Shown here piece after piece: positions 35,527-45,005 of a stretch of DNA of 64,000 nt. Source of the stretch: Hafnia alvei. Lineage in GTDB: Bacteria; Pseudomonadota; Gammaproteobacteria; Enterobacterales; Enterobacteriaceae. The DNA lies in assembly GCF_964063325.1 (NCBI RefSeq), contig NZ_OZ061315.1, forward strand, positions 3,658,001 to 3,722,000, in the 5' to 3' direction. The notes beneath the pieces are model-generated. The model was not told where the DNA came from and searched no databases. It was given only the letters and a program-made list of their open reading frames with translations. The position numbers and the translations under genes are program-made. How positions within the stretch are numbered: position 1 is the first letter of the stretch; each line of letters opens with the position of its first letter.

Positions 35527-36588
35527 TTATTTACCTTTTTTTGCCTGCACCAAATAAGGCTTAAAGGCATCCGAGTAACGATCCTCAAAACCGTTTTCAG
35601 TTTTCACAATCATAAATACCGGAATACCCAGCAGGTTTGCCAACGCCATTCCGCGCTCTGGCCCCATCACGTCTAACCCAGTCGACAGGCCATCTGCCGT
35701 CATACAGCTAGGCGCCAGCACGGTGATTGAAACCAGATGATGTGTGACCGGACGCCCTGTTTTAGGGTCAATTTCATGCGAGAAACGCTGGCCGTTTTGC
35801 TCAAAATAATTGCGATAATCACCGGAGGTCGCGATAGCCATCTCGCCCGGCTGAATAATGACCTGAGCGCTCTGCTGTAACCCAGCCTGCGGTTTTTCAA
35901 TGGCGATGCGCCACGGTGCGCCGTCTCCGTTGATGCCACGCGTTCTCACTTCGCCGCCAATATCCACCATATAATTAGTGATCTTTAACGAAGCAAGATA
36001 TTCGGCCACAACGTCCACGCCGTACCCTTTCGCAATAGACGACAGATCGAGATAAAGCTGAGGAATATTCTTCACCAGCGCATTACCCTGTACGGATAAA
36101 TGCTCAATGCCGATCCAACCACGACGCTGGTTAATTTCTTCATCCGTAGGAATACGATCGGGACGACCTTCTGGCCCAAATCCCCACAGATTAACCAATG
36201 GCCCAACGGTGATATCCAGCGCGCCATCGGTGACTTTATTAATCCGAATCGCCTCTTCAACCACTTTTGCGGTCGCAGCCGAAACTGGGAATGGCGTATT
36301 CACCTCGGTGCTTTGGTTAAAACGGCTCAGCTCAGAGTTGGAACGGTAGGTCGACATCTGATCGTTAACCTGCTCCAAACGCTTATCCAATTCGGCTTTA
36401 ATTTTTTCCGGCGCGGGCATCCCTGAGTCACTGACATACTTGATGGAGTAATAGGTCCCCATCGTTTTGCCTTCAATGTTGACCTGCTCCGGCCCACATC
36501 CCGTCAGCAAAAAAGCCAGCCCGCAAAAAGCCAGCCAGCGTGTATTGCGAATAAAAAACGCGGTCGCCCGCGCAGTATTATTTGTCAT
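35527..36588 (-). CDS. apbE: FAD:protein FMN transferase ApbE (lipoprotein)
   Basis: Attaches FMN covalently to Thr residues of NqrB and NqrC in the periplasm. From the ATG at 36588 there are 353 residues with a lipoprotein signal (LAFLLTGC, Cys31). The ApbE domain follows, with GTYYSIKY near the start, TVGPLVNLWGFGP, LDLSSIAKGYGVDVVAEYL (in part), VDIGGEVRTRG and the metal-binding DGLSTGLDVMG. A longer frame would run into the ERIC element and is rejected. It is immediately upstream of nqrM and downstream of nqrF. Confidence 0.96.
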   Translation of the reverse strand: MTNNTARATAFFIRNTRWLAFCGLAFLLTGCGPEQVNIEGKTMGTYYSIKYVSDSGMPAPEKIKAELDKRLEQVNDQMSTYRSNSELSRFNQSTEVNTPFPVSAATAKVVEEAIRINKVTDGALDITVGPLVNLWGFGPEGRPDRIPTDEEINQRRGWIGIEHLSVQGNALVKNIPQLYLDLSSIAKGYGVDVVAEYLASLKITNYMVDIGGEVRTRGINGDGAPWRIAIEKPQAGLQQSAQVIIQPGEMAIATSGDYRNYFEQNGQRFSHEIDPKTGRPVTHHLVSITVLAPSCMTADGLSTGLDVMGPERGMALANLLGIPVFMIVKTENGFEDRYSDAFKPYLVQAKKGK

Positions 36589-36639
36589 TATGTTCAACCC
36601 GTTTTTTGGCGACGCCACAAAAAGCTTATCAACAAATAG

Positions 36640-36763
36640 ATAGCCATGGATTTCAAGCTGCAGGAAGGCGGCAACTGAACGAATCCCCAGGAGCTTACAT
36701 AAGTAAGTGACTGGGGTGAGCGAAGGAAGCCAACACACCTGCAGCTTGAAAGACAGTGGCTAT
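36640..36763. repeat. ERIC element between nqrF and apbE
   Basis: About 124 bp, an imperfect palindrome with ends ATAGCCA...TGGCTAT. The centre contains AAGTAAGTGACTGGGGTGAG and AATCCCCAGGAGCTTACAT, which match the classical ERIC2 and ERIC1R core sequences. It reaches the nqrF stop codon and lies inside the operon, so it is transcribed as a large hairpin. Confidence 0.93.
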
Positions 36764-37989
36764 CAGCCGCCGAAGTCATCGAGCATGATATTCTCGTCTT
36801 CTACCCCGAGATCTTTCAGCATCTTAATAACCGCAGCATTCATCATCGGCGGCCCACACATATAGAACTCACAATCTTCCGGCGCTGGATGCGCGCGCAG
36901 ATAGTTTTCGAGTAACACATTATGAATAAAGCCAGTGTAACCCGTCCAGTTATCTTCAGGTTGAGGATCGGACAATGCGATGTTCCACGTAAAGTTTGGA
37001 TTCTCTGCCGCCAGTTTGTCGAAATCTTCAACGTAGAACATTTCACGGGTTGAGCGTGCACCGTACCAGAAGCTTATTTTGCGTTTGGAATGCAGGCGCT
37101 TGAGCTGATCGAAAATATGCGAACGCATTGGTGCCATACCCGCACCGCCGCCGATAAAGATCATCTCCGCATCGGTTTCTTTGGCAAAGAACTCACCAAA
37201 CGGTCCTGAAATGGTGACTTTATCACCCGGTTTTAACGACCAGATATAGGAAGACATAATCCCTGGAGGCGCATCTGGCATACCCGGAGGCGGCGTAGCG
37301 ATACGCACGTTGAGCATGATCAAGCCTTTCTCATCGGGATAGTTCGCCATTGAGTAGGCACGGATCGTGGGTTCGGTAACCTTGGACTCAAAGCGGAACA
37401 GATTGAATTTGTCCCAGTCGCCACGGTATTCCTCTGGCACATCAAAATCGGCGTAGCGCACATGGTGCGGTTCACATTCGATTTGGATATAGCCACCGGC
37501 GCGGAACGGTACCGCTTCACCTTCAGGGATACGCAGCTTGAGCTCTTTGATGAAAGTCGCCACGTTATCGTTAGAGATAACTTCGCACTCCCATTTTTTC
37601 ACACCGAAAATCTCTTCCGGCAGCTCAATTTTGAGATCTTGTTTCACGCTAACCTGACAGGCTAAACGGCAGCCTTCTTTAGCTTCGCGCTTAGAGATAT
37701 GCGCCAGCTCAGTAGGCAAAATATCGCCGCCGCCTTCTTTAACGTGTACACGGCACTGACCACATGAGCCACCGCCGCCACAGGCAGAAGAAACGAAAAT
37801 GCCCTGATTTGAAAGCATGTTCAGCAGTTTGTCACCGGCCGGAGCATCAAAGCTTTTCTCCGGATCGTGGTTAACTTCTACATGTATGTCGCCGGTATTC
37901 ACCAGCTTAGATTTGGCGAACAAGATCAAGACGGTCAGCGCCACCACGATCAGGGTGAACATCGCCACACCCAGAATAATTTCTTGCAT
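36763..37989 (-). CDS. nqrF: Na+-NQR subunit F (NADH dehydrogenase, 2Fe-2S, FAD)
   Basis: Entry point of electrons: oxidises NADH with FAD and passes electrons to a 2Fe-2S centre. 408 residues: an N-terminal membrane helix (3-24), a ferredoxin domain with ligands in SACGGGGSCGQCRV and GCRLACQV, an FAD domain with RAYSMANYP, and an NAD-binding part (FIGGGAGMAPMRSHIFDQL, in part; C-terminal MCGPPMMNAAV). Last catalytic subunit gene of the operon. Confidence 0.98.
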   Translation of the reverse strand: MQEIILGVAMFTLIVVALTVLILFAKSKLVNTGDIHVEVNHDPEKSFDAPAGDKLLNMLSNQGIFVSSACGGGGSCGQCRVHVKEGGGDILPTELAHISKREAKEGCRLACQVSVKQDLKIELPEEIFGVKKWECEVISNDNVATFIKELKLRIPEGEAVPFRAGGYIQIECEPHHVRYADFDVPEEYRGDWDKFNLFRFESKVTEPTIRAYSMANYPDEKGLIMLNVRIATPPPGMPDAPPGIMSSYIWSLKPGDKVTISGPFGEFFAKETDAEMIFIGGGAGMAPMRSHIFDQLKRLHSKRKISFWYGARSTREMFYVEDFDKLAAENPNFTWNIALSDPQPEDNWTGYTGFIHNVLLENYLRAHPAPEDCEFYMCGPPMMNAAVIKMLKDLGVEDENIMLDDFGG

Positions 37990-38007
37990 AGGTTCCTTCC
38001 TGTCCTA

Positions 38008-38604
38008 TCAGAGGTGTACGCCGGAGAAGGACATAAAGCCCAACGCCATCAGGCCCGTGGTCACAAAAGTGATGCCCAGCCCACGTAGCCCAGCAGGCAC
38101 ATTGGCATATTTCATTTTTTCGCGCAGACCCGCCATCGCCACGATAGCCAACAACCAGCCGATCCCTGAACCAAAACCATAAACCACGGATTCGGTGAAG
38201 TTGTAGTCACGCTGAACCATGAATGACACCCCACCAAAGATGGCGCAGTTAACGGTAATCAGCGGCAGGAAAATCCCCAGCGCGTTATAAAGCGATGGGA
38301 AGAAGCGGTCGAGGATCATCTCGAGGATCTGCACCAGTGCCGCGATAACGCCGATGAAGGTGATAAAGCTTAAGAAGCTGAGATCAACGCCATCCATCAG
38401 AGCACCGTCGCGGAGGACGTAGTTATAGACCAGATTATTGGCGGGAACAGAGATCCCTAACACCACCGTTACCGCAATACCTAAACCGAAAGCCGTGGTG
38501 ACTTTTTTGGAGACGGCCAGAAACGTACACATCCCCAAGAAAAACGCTAATGCCATGTTTTCAATGAAAACGGCGCGTACAAACAGGCTGATATAATGTT
38601 CCAT
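38008..38604 (-). CDS. nqrE: Na+-NQR subunit E
   Basis: A 198-residue membrane protein with six helices, homologous to RnfA. Conserved segments include FLGMCTFLAVSKKVTTAFG and ITVNCAIFGGVSFMV, whose Cys residues take part in the intramembrane iron centre shared with NqrD. It lies 6 bases after nqrD and 18 before nqrF. Confidence 0.98.
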   Translation of the reverse strand: MEHYISLFVRAVFIENMALAFFLGMCTFLAVSKKVTTAFGLGIAVTVVLGISVPANNLVYNYVLRDGALMDGVDLSFLSFITFIGVIAALVQILEMILDRFFPSLYNALGIFLPLITVNCAIFGGVSFMVQRDYNFTESVVYGFGSGIGWLLAIVAMAGLREKMKYANVPAGLRGLGITFVTTGLMALGFMSFSGVHL

Positions 38605-38610
38605 CTGCCC

Positions 38611-39240
38611 TTACTCCTTTTCCATCTGTTCAGGTTTCAGCGTGCGCAGCGCCCAAATCAGCAGGCCGATAATGAAGAATGCGCTCGGCGCTAACAGGAA
38701 CAGGCCGTTAGGCTGATACCAACCGCCGTTTTGCACGCTTTCTAACACGGTAATGCCAAACAGCTTGCCTGAACCAAACAGTTCACGCAGGAAGCCCACC
38801 AGAATCAGAATAACGCCGTAGCCCAAGCCGTTGCCGATACCATCCATAAAGCTCTCAATCGGCGGTGACTTCATGGCATAGGCTTCAGCACGCCCCATCA
38901 CGATGCAGTTGGTGATGATCAAGCCAACAAATACCGAAAGCTGCTTGGAGATTTCATAGGCATAGGCGCGCAGGATCTGGTCAACCACGATAACCAGCGA
39001 GGCGATAATCGCCATCTGCACGATAATGCGTACGCTGTTTGGGATCTGATGGCGGATCAGTGAAATAAAGAAGTTAGAGAATGCCGTCACCAGCGTTACC
39101 GCAATCGTCATCACGAAGGCAGTTTCTAACTTGGTGGTCACCGCCAGCGCCGAGCAAACGCCGAGGATTTGCAAAGCGATAGGGTTATTGTCGAGCAAAG
39201 GCCCTAATAGGACTTTTTTAATCTCTTTAGTATCAGCCAC
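38611..39240 (-). CDS. nqrD: Na+-NQR subunit D
   Basis: A 209-residue membrane protein with six helices, homologous to RnfE. LQILGVCSALAVTTKLETAF and LIITNCIVMGRAEAYAMKSP carry the Cys residues that, with NqrE, bind the iron centre. The start overlaps the end of nqrC by 8 bases, typical of tight translational coupling in this operon. Confidence 0.98.
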   Translation of the reverse strand: MADTKEIKKVLLGPLLDNNPIALQILGVCSALAVTTKLETAFVMTIAVTLVTAFSNFFISLIRHQIPNSVRIIVQMAIIASLVIVVDQILRAYAYEISKQLSVFVGLIITNCIVMGRAEAYAMKSPPIESFMDGIGNGLGYGVILILVGFLRELFGSGKLFGITVLESVQNGGWYQPNGLFLLAPSAFFIIGLLIWALRTLKPEQMEKE

Positions 39241-40051
39241 GATTCAATGCTCCTTCACGAACGCGTTTTAGGAACGGCCCATAACCATGGTCGCCCATCC
39301 AGAAATCGAAGGTATGCTGCACGCCGTTGGCGGTCAGCGTCGCGCCTGAAAGCCCGTCAACGCCGTGTGGGTCCTGAGGATTTGCGCCCCCTTTAACGAT
39401 ACGGATCGCCGGACGGCCGCCGTCATCAAACAGCTGCTTACCCACCCATTTTTCACGCCATGACGGGTTTTCGATTTCACCGCCCAGACCCGGAGTTTCT
39501 CCGTGCTCGTAGAACGTCAGCCCTTTCACCGTATTACCGTCGGTGTCGATAGCCACAAAGGCATACATCACCGACCACAGGCCGGTGCCGTAGACAGGCA
39601 ATACCACTTGACCGATTTTGCCCTGCTCGTTTTTCACCAGATACACTTCAACCACGTTGCTGCGGCGCTTAATACCCGCCGGATCCTGCGCGGCATCCAA
39701 GACCATGCTGGTGGCCGGATCTTTTAACGCTTTGCCCATATCGAAGGTGTATGGATCGCCGGGGGTGAACTCGCCGGTTTTCAAGTCAAGCAGACGCGGT
39801 TCGATACGCTGGCCGAACAATGTTTTCACCTGCTCGCCATCGAGCTTATCGCCCTGCATCAGCCCTGCGACGGCCAGAATGTTGCGCTGTTTATCCAGCT
39901 GCTTTTGCTCTTCCTGCATCGGCTTCAAGCCTACCGCTGCACCAGCAACAATCACAGAACACACCAAGCACAACACCACGACCACCATCAGCGTTCGGCC
40001 GATGCTGTCGTTTTTACCTACGCCCGCTTTATTTACTGAATCCTTAGCCAC
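39233..40051 (-). CDS. nqrC: Na+-NQR subunit C (covalent FMN)
   Basis: Membrane-anchored periplasmic flavoprotein. I use the GTG at 40051, preceded by GGAG, giving 272 residues beginning AKDSVNKAG; the longer frame lies inside nqrB. One membrane helix (about 19-42) is followed by the FMN-binding domain with the flavinylation motif DGLSGATLTANGVQ, where the Thr of SGAT is the ApbE target. The start overlaps the nqrB stop. Confidence 0.97.
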   Translation of the reverse strand: MAKDSVNKAGVGKNDSIGRTLMVVVVLCLVCSVIVAGAAVGLKPMQEEQKQLDKQRNILAVAGLMQGDKLDGEQVKTLFGQRIEPRLLDLKTGEFTPGDPYTFDMGKALKDPATSMVLDAAQDPAGIKRRSNVVEVYLVKNEQGKIGQVVLPVYGTGLWSVMYAFVAIDTDGNTVKGLTFYEHGETPGLGGEIENPSWREKWVGKQLFDDGGRPAIRIVKGGANPQDPHGVDGLSGATLTANGVQHTFDFWMGDHGYGPFLKRVREGALNRG

Positions 40052-41282
40052 GTGCTTTTCTCCTTTTGATGTTGGCGCGCACCACCATGTAGTCGAACAA
40101 TGGAGCAAACAGGTTTGCGAATAGGATCGCCAACATCATGCCTTCTGGATAGGCGGGGTTAATCACGCGTACCAGAACGCACATCACGCCAATCAGCCCG
40201 CCGTACCACCATTTACCTTTATTGGTAAAGGAAGCCGATACCGGATCGGTTGCCATAAAAATCATACCGAATGCAAAGCCACCCAGAACCAAGTGCCAAT
40301 ACCACGGCATAGCAAACATTGGATTCGTGTCTGAACCGATGAAGTTAAACAGCGCTGACATAGTCACCATTCCCACCATCACGCCCGCAACGATGCGCCA
40401 TGACGCCACGCGGCCAAACATAATGATAAGTCCACCGAGAAGGATCATCAGCGTAGAGACTTCACCAATTGAGCCGGGAATGTTACCGATGAAAGCATCC
40501 ATCCACGTCACGTGCTGGCCGGTGATGGTATTCATCAAACCGCTCTGTCCCGTTGCACTCCACTGTGACAGCGGCGTTGCACCTGAATAGCCGTCTGCAG
40601 CGTTCCATACTAAATCACCGGAGATCTGCGCCGGATAGGCAAAGAACAGGAATGCACGCCCCGCCAATGCAGGGTTGAGGAAGTTACGTCCGGTGCCGCC
40701 GAAGATCTCTTTGGCAATCACCACGCCAAAGGAGATGCCCAGTGCGGCCTGCCACAACGGCAACGTCGGAGGAACAATCAGCGCAAACAGAATCGAAGTA
40801 ACGAAAAAGCCTTCGTTGATCTCATGTTTGCGGATGATGGAAAACAGCACTTCCCAGAAGCCGCCCACCAAGAACACCACGGCGTAAATAGGCAGAAAAT
40901 AGACCGCGCCCAGCGTCATCATGCTGACCCAACCGGCGTTGGCCTGTAGGCTGGCGCCCAGCATTTCGGCGAGCCAATAATGCCAATCCGAGGCAATCAC
41001 CTGCGCCAGTTGTTCTCCCTGATACAGCTGATTGAGCGCGCCAATCGCCTCATGACCCACGTTGTACATTCCCCAGAACATGGTAGGGAATACCGCCAGC
41101 CACACTAAAATCATCATGCGTTTTAGGTCGATGGCGTCACGAACGTGCGATGCACCGTGCGTCACTTTGCCTGACGTATACATCAGCGTCGCGGCCGCTT
41201 CATACAGCGGATAATACTTTTGCAGCTTGCCACCCGGTTCGAAGTGGTGCTCCATATTCTCGATAAAACTCTTCAGACCCAT
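40044..41282 (-). CDS. nqrB: Na+-NQR subunit B (covalent FMN, Na+ pathway)
   Basis: A 412-residue integral membrane subunit that carries covalent FMN, riboflavin and the sodium path, and contacts quinone. The flavinylated Thr is in DGYSGATPLSQW. Conserved membrane segments include NPALAGRAFLFFAYPAQISG and FGMIFMATDPVSASFTNKG. It follows nqrA by 3 bases and overlaps nqrC. Confidence 0.98.
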   Translation of the reverse strand: MGLKSFIENMEHHFEPGGKLQKYYPLYEAAATLMYTSGKVTHGASHVRDAIDLKRMMILVWLAVFPTMFWGMYNVGHEAIGALNQLYQGEQLAQVIASDWHYWLAEMLGASLQANAGWVSMMTLGAVYFLPIYAVVFLVGGFWEVLFSIIRKHEINEGFFVTSILFALIVPPTLPLWQAALGISFGVVIAKEIFGGTGRNFLNPALAGRAFLFFAYPAQISGDLVWNAADGYSGATPLSQWSATGQSGLMNTITGQHVTWMDAFIGNIPGSIGEVSTLMILLGGLIIMFGRVASWRIVAGVMVGMVTMSALFNFIGSDTNPMFAMPWYWHLVLGGFAFGMIFMATDPVSASFTNKGKWWYGGLIGVMCVLVRVINPAYPEGMMLAILFANLFAPLFDYMVVRANIKRRKARG

Positions 41283-41285
41283 GAA

Positions 41286-42629
41286 TTATCCTTCCTGCTC
41301 AATGGTCGTCAGCACGTCACGCAGCACCGGGCCATATTCGTATTTGCCCGGACACACGAAGGTACAGAGCGCAAGATCTTCCTCATCCAGCTCTAAACAT
41401 CCCAGAGCCTGAGCGCTTTCGCAGTCGCCAGAGAGCAGATCGCGCAGCAGCATCGTTGGCAAAATGTCTAATGGCATCACGCGTTCATAGTTGCCGATTG
41501 GCACCATGGCGCGTTCACCGCCGTTCATGTCGGTCGAAAACGCGAACAGTTTGCGCTTAAAGAAATGCCCCAGCGTGGTGCGGGTAATCGAGAATTTATT
41601 CGCGCCCGGCATCATCCAGCCCAGCAGCTCTTTCTCACGCCCTTCTTTCACCACGGAGATTTGATGGTGGAAACGACCTAGGAAAGCTTTGGTGCCGCTG
41701 GCCTGCGTTCCACTCAGCACTGAACCGCTAATCACACGGTTATCGCCCTGCTTTAAACGGCCGGCGGTAATTTCATCCGTGCTAGCGCCTAATCGAGTAC
41801 GCAGCAGCAGCGGTTTTTCTACCTGTGGCCCTGCCAATGCAATCACGCGATCGGTATTCAGCTCACCGGTGGTGAAAAGTTTGCCGACGGCGATAACGTC
41901 CTGATAGCCCATGTGCCAAACGGTTTTAGTTAAGCTAACCGGTTCAAGGAAATGGATATGCGTTCCCACCAACCCCGCGGGGTGTGGGCCGGTAAATTCG
42001 TTATGGGTGATATTTGGCGCAGGCTTGGTCTGCAGCCCCGCACCGGCCTGTTGGCAAACGTAAACTTTGCCTTCGGTTAAACGGCTTAGCACAGTCAGTC
42101 CATGCTCGAAATCAGCCATGTTTTCACGCAGGATCAGCAGAGGGTCAGCGGCTAACGGCTGAGTGTCCATAACGCTTACGAAAATCGCCGCGGCGTTAGA
42201 ACCCGGTTTTGGCGCATGGCTAAATGGGCGCGTGCGCAGCGCTGTCCACAACCCCGATGCCAGCAGATTGCTTTCAACCTGAGCGCGGGGTAGATTCACC
42301 AGCTCAGAAGCGTCATAGTGGGCAAATGGCACTTGCTCATCGCCATCGACGGCAATAACTACCGACTCCAGAACACGCTTTTCACCACGGTTAATCGCAA
42401 TCACCTGCCCTGCGGCTGGCGCGGTGAACAAGACGCCAGGATTCCTTTTGTCTTCAAAAAGAACCTGACCTTTTTTGACCTTATCACCTTCTTGCACCGC
42501 CATTGACGGTCGCATACCGACATAGTCGCCGCCTAAAATAGCCACGTTTCGTATAGTCGGGCCTTGTTCAATGATCGGGGCGGGCGCGCCCTCAATAGGC
42601 AAATTAAGCCCTTTTTTAATTTTAATCAT
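41286..42629 (-). CDS. nqrA: Na+-NQR subunit A
   Basis: A 447-residue soluble subunit, first gene of the operon, associated with quinone binding. Starts MIKIKKGLNLPIEGAP and contains the biotinyl-lipoyl-like KVKKGQVLFEDKRNPG and HPAGLVGTHIHFLEPVS, all standard for the family. C-terminal cysteines (CESAQALGCLELDEEDLALC, CPGKYEYG) resemble the ferredoxin-like region of RnfC. The promoter must lie in 42630-43142. Confidence 0.98.
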   Translation of the reverse strand: MIKIKKGLNLPIEGAPAPIIEQGPTIRNVAILGGDYVGMRPSMAVQEGDKVKKGQVLFEDKRNPGVLFTAPAAGQVIAINRGEKRVLESVVIAVDGDEQVPFAHYDASELVNLPRAQVESNLLASGLWTALRTRPFSHAPKPGSNAAAIFVSVMDTQPLAADPLLILRENMADFEHGLTVLSRLTEGKVYVCQQAGAGLQTKPAPNITHNEFTGPHPAGLVGTHIHFLEPVSLTKTVWHMGYQDVIAVGKLFTTGELNTDRVIALAGPQVEKPLLLRTRLGASTDEITAGRLKQGDNRVISGSVLSGTQASGTKAFLGRFHHQISVVKEGREKELLGWMMPGANKFSITRTTLGHFFKRKLFAFSTDMNGGERAMVPIGNYERVMPLDILPTMLLRDLLSGDCESAQALGCLELDEEDLALCTFVCPGKYEYGPVLRDVLTTIEQEG

Positions 42630-43142
42630 GTGGTTGCACTATATATATCGTCATGACATTAATGATGTGAACCCTGCAGGCGTTCCTCTACCTTCCATAA
42701 TGGATGTCACTCCAATGATGTTGGGTATGATGGCCTCCTCGTTGAGAAAAAAGCGCATCGATGCGTGCAGATAAGAGATCGCTCATAAGTATCGGAGAAT
42801 ATTAACCCGAGGTATTACATGGACTAAAAACGATGTTACCGATAACTGCGCGATTTTACCATTTTACGCCGCCTGCATCAGCAACATTGCCGTGACCTAC
42901 ATCAAGCTAATTAAACATAGCCACGAACCATTCATTTTTAGCAGGTGAACAATTCGGTTTTTATATAACTATCGCTCACTAATTCTTAAAATTAATTTTT
43001 GCTACATGTAGATTTAATCCCAAATGAGTTAAAAAACACTCACTACAGATCCACTCTCTGGATTAAACTGATGCTGTTTTGGGAGCTGTCAACAGACTTA
43101 ATCTGAAGATCTTCTTTCTATGATTTATTAACAGGGTTATCA
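42630..43142. other. Divergent intergenic region nqrA / dpaA
   Basis: 513 bases containing both promoters. Apart from short palindromes (for example CTACATGTAG near 43004) and AT-rich patches before dpaA, I see no gene and no operator I can name. Confidence 0.45.
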
Positions 43143-43868
43143 ATGGGCAAAATCATCGCCTTGTTGGCCGTATTTTTTGTACTGCCACTGACTTCATGTA
43201 GTTCTTCTGCCAGTGAGCAGACACAAAATACGCCGCTGACAAAACAGCAATTAATGGGCTCTCCGGTTTATATTCAGATATTCAAAGAAGAAAGAAAGCT
43301 CGAACTGTTTGCCAAGGTTCAAGACAAATATCAGCTGGTGCAAAGCTTTAATATTTGCAAGTTTTCTGGCGGATTGGGTCCAAAACGTACCGAAGGGGAT
43401 TTTAAAAGCCCTGAAGGGTTCTATCAGATTGATGCCCGTCACCTAAAACCGAACAGCAAATATTACCAAGCTATTAATATCGGATATCCGAACGCTTACG
43501 ATCAGGCGCACGGTTATTCAGGAAAATATCTGATGATTCACGGTGACTGTGTTTCCATTGGTTGTTATGCCATGACCAATGAAGGTATTTCGCAGATCTT
43601 TAGCTATGTGCAAAGCGCATTCCGTAATGGACAAACTTTGGTCGATATCAATATTTATCCATTCCGTATGACCGAGCAAAATATGCAGCGCCATCGCAAC
43701 TCTGACTATCTACCGTTCTGGAAACAGTTACAGCCGGCCTATGCTTATTTCAATGAGTATCACCAAGCGCCGCAGGTGAATGTCATCGGTGGCCAATATG
43801 TGGTTAACCGTCCATCGCAAAGCAATGGACTGTCTTCCTCACAGCTGGCGTTCACCCAAGCAAAATAA
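43143..43868 (+). CDS. dpaA: L,D-transpeptidase-family protein DpaA (YafK)
   Basis: A 241-residue exported protein of the YkuD fold. In E. coli YafK/DpaA detaches Braun lipoprotein from peptidoglycan rather than attaching it. The N-terminal signal ends LPLTSC, a plausible lipobox (Cys19). The active site is HGDCVSIGCYAMT, with the catalytic Cys in S-x-G-C and the His a few residues before. YIQIFKEERKLELF and GPKRTEGDFKSPEGFY are further family marks. It converges on yafJ, and the two reading frames overlap by 30 bases at their ends. Confidence 0.92.
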   Translation: MGKIIALLAVFFVLPLTSCSSSASEQTQNTPLTKQQLMGSPVYIQIFKEERKLELFAKVQDKYQLVQSFNICKFSGGLGPKRTEGDFKSPEGFYQIDARHLKPNSKYYQAINIGYPNAYDQAHGYSGKYLMIHGDCVSIGCYAMTNEGISQIFSYVQSAFRNGQTLVDINIYPFRMTEQNMQRHRNSDYLPFWKQLQPAYAYFNEYHQAPQVNVIGGQYVVNRPSQSNGLSSSQLAFTQAK

Positions 43869-44606
43869 GGCAAACTCTCCTGGCTCAATGCGATGCCACA
43901 TCTCATTGCTGGTCAGGGGCTGTGTTGCAATCACGGTGACGACGTCATTTGGCGTCGTCTGTGATTGAAAATCAATTTCGACATCCTCATCCAACAGCGT
44001 CGCTTTACCGAAAGGCGCTCGGCGCGTGATCCAATACAGATTGGTCGAGCAATAGGCCATCACAAAACGCCCATCAGATAGCAGCATATTGAATACGCCT
44101 TTGGCGCGAAGCTCATCGGCGCACTGCGCAATAAAGCGAAATACCGCAGGCCAATTACCCGGCGTTCTTGGATATCGGGTCGCCATTTTATTCAGCAGCC
44201 AGCAAAACGCATATTCGCTGTCGGTTTGACCCACAGGCCGGAAATGTCCCGTCTCTAAGCCCTTATATCCCGTTAATTGTCCGTTATGTGCAAACGTCCA
44301 ATTGCGTCCCCAAAGTTCACGGGTAAACGGATGCGTGTTTTCCAGCGACACTGTGCCACGGTTTGCCTGACGAATATGCGAAATCACCGCACAGGATTTG
44401 ATCGGATAATCTTGTACTAAACGGGCAATCGGAGAGTTAAAACTCGGGTGCGGATCTTTAAATGTGCGACAGCCATTACCTTCATAAAAGGTAATTCCCC
44501 AGCCATCCTTGTGCGGCCCCGTTCTTCCGCCACGCTGTACCAAGCCGGTAAAGCTAAAGCAGATGTCCGTTGGGACATTGGCGCTCATACCGAGTAGTTC
44601 ACACAT
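43839..44606 (-). CDS. yafJ: Class II glutamine amidotransferase YafJ
   Basis: A 255-residue protein from the ATG at 44606, placing Cys2 (MCELLGM) at the N terminus as needed for an Ntn-type glutaminase nucleophile; the longer frame would bury it. GGRTGPHKDGWGITFYEG, SHIRQANRGTVSLENTHPF and FAHNGQLTGYKG are the expected GATase-II motifs. The acceptor reaction is unknown. It overlaps dpaA tail to tail by 30 bases; the structured repeat copy 2 lies upstream. Confidence 0.93.
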   Translation of the reverse strand: MCELLGMSANVPTDICFSFTGLVQRGGRTGPHKDGWGITFYEGNGCRTFKDPHPSFNSPIARLVQDYPIKSCAVISHIRQANRGTVSLENTHPFTRELWGRNWTFAHNGQLTGYKGLETGHFRPVGQTDSEYAFCWLLNKMATRYPRTPGNWPAVFRFIAQCADELRAKGVFNMLLSDGRFVMAYCSTNLYWITRRAPFGKATLLDEDVEIDFQSQTTPNDVVTVIATQPLTSNEMWHRIEPGEFALFCLGERQL

Positions 44607-44741
44607 ACCGACCTCCTGTTCCAAACGTCGACGGATATAAATCAGGCACCGTCTGCCTTCTTTATGTTACCGCTGAAAAGGGTTTCGCTCGCCAGCCAGC
44701 AAATGTGTTTCTCTGTAACTCTGATTAAGGCGAACGAGTCA

Positions 44742-44879
44742 GGTGCGCTAGCGCGCGCACCCAACACCCGCGCGCTTTTATCCGAGATGGCATTTCCGCT
44801 GCGGTTTGGTATCGCCCATCCAGGGCGCCCCAAACTCCTGCGTGACGTCCTGTCACGCAGGCTCGTCCTACCAAAACTT
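44742..44879. repeat. Structured repeat, copy 2
   Basis: Hairpin A: GGTGCGC / GCGCACC (44742-44748 / 44755-44761), loop TAGCGC. The core is at 44770-44838, 69 bases, nearly identical to 34891-34959. Hairpin B: CTGCGTGAC / GTCACGCAG (44838-44846 / 44852-44860), loop GTCCT. Stems A and B are different sequences from copy 1 but remain fully paired, while loops and flanks are kept. It lies upstream of yafJ. Confidence 0.85.
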
Positions 44880-44912
44880 CAATACCGAAATAAGCGTTAT
44901 CGGCGCAGTCAA

Positions 44913-44988
44913 TTTGAGTGCAGACAGCGCGCAACCACCGGAGCGTACACATAGTACGTGAGGATGGTGAGCACTGCTCAAGCTCAAA
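44913..44988. repeat. ERIC-like imperfect palindrome
   Basis: Outer arms TTTGAG / CTCAAA, inner CACCGG...GATGGTG, and a centre GCGTACACATAGTACGTG. The layout is reminiscent of ERIC/IRU elements but the core sequence is different. Confidence 0.5.
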
Positions 44989-45005
44989 GTGGCAAGTAAG
45001 ATAGC

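Larger units (their letters stand above)
44607..45005. other. Non-coding region carrying repeats, between gmhA and yafJ
   Basis: 399 bases with no credible gene. It holds the structured repeat copy 2 (44742-44879) and an ERIC-like palindrome (44913-44988). Short frames over the repeat give peptides shared with the copy near dinB purely because the DNA is shared. Confidence 0.6.
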
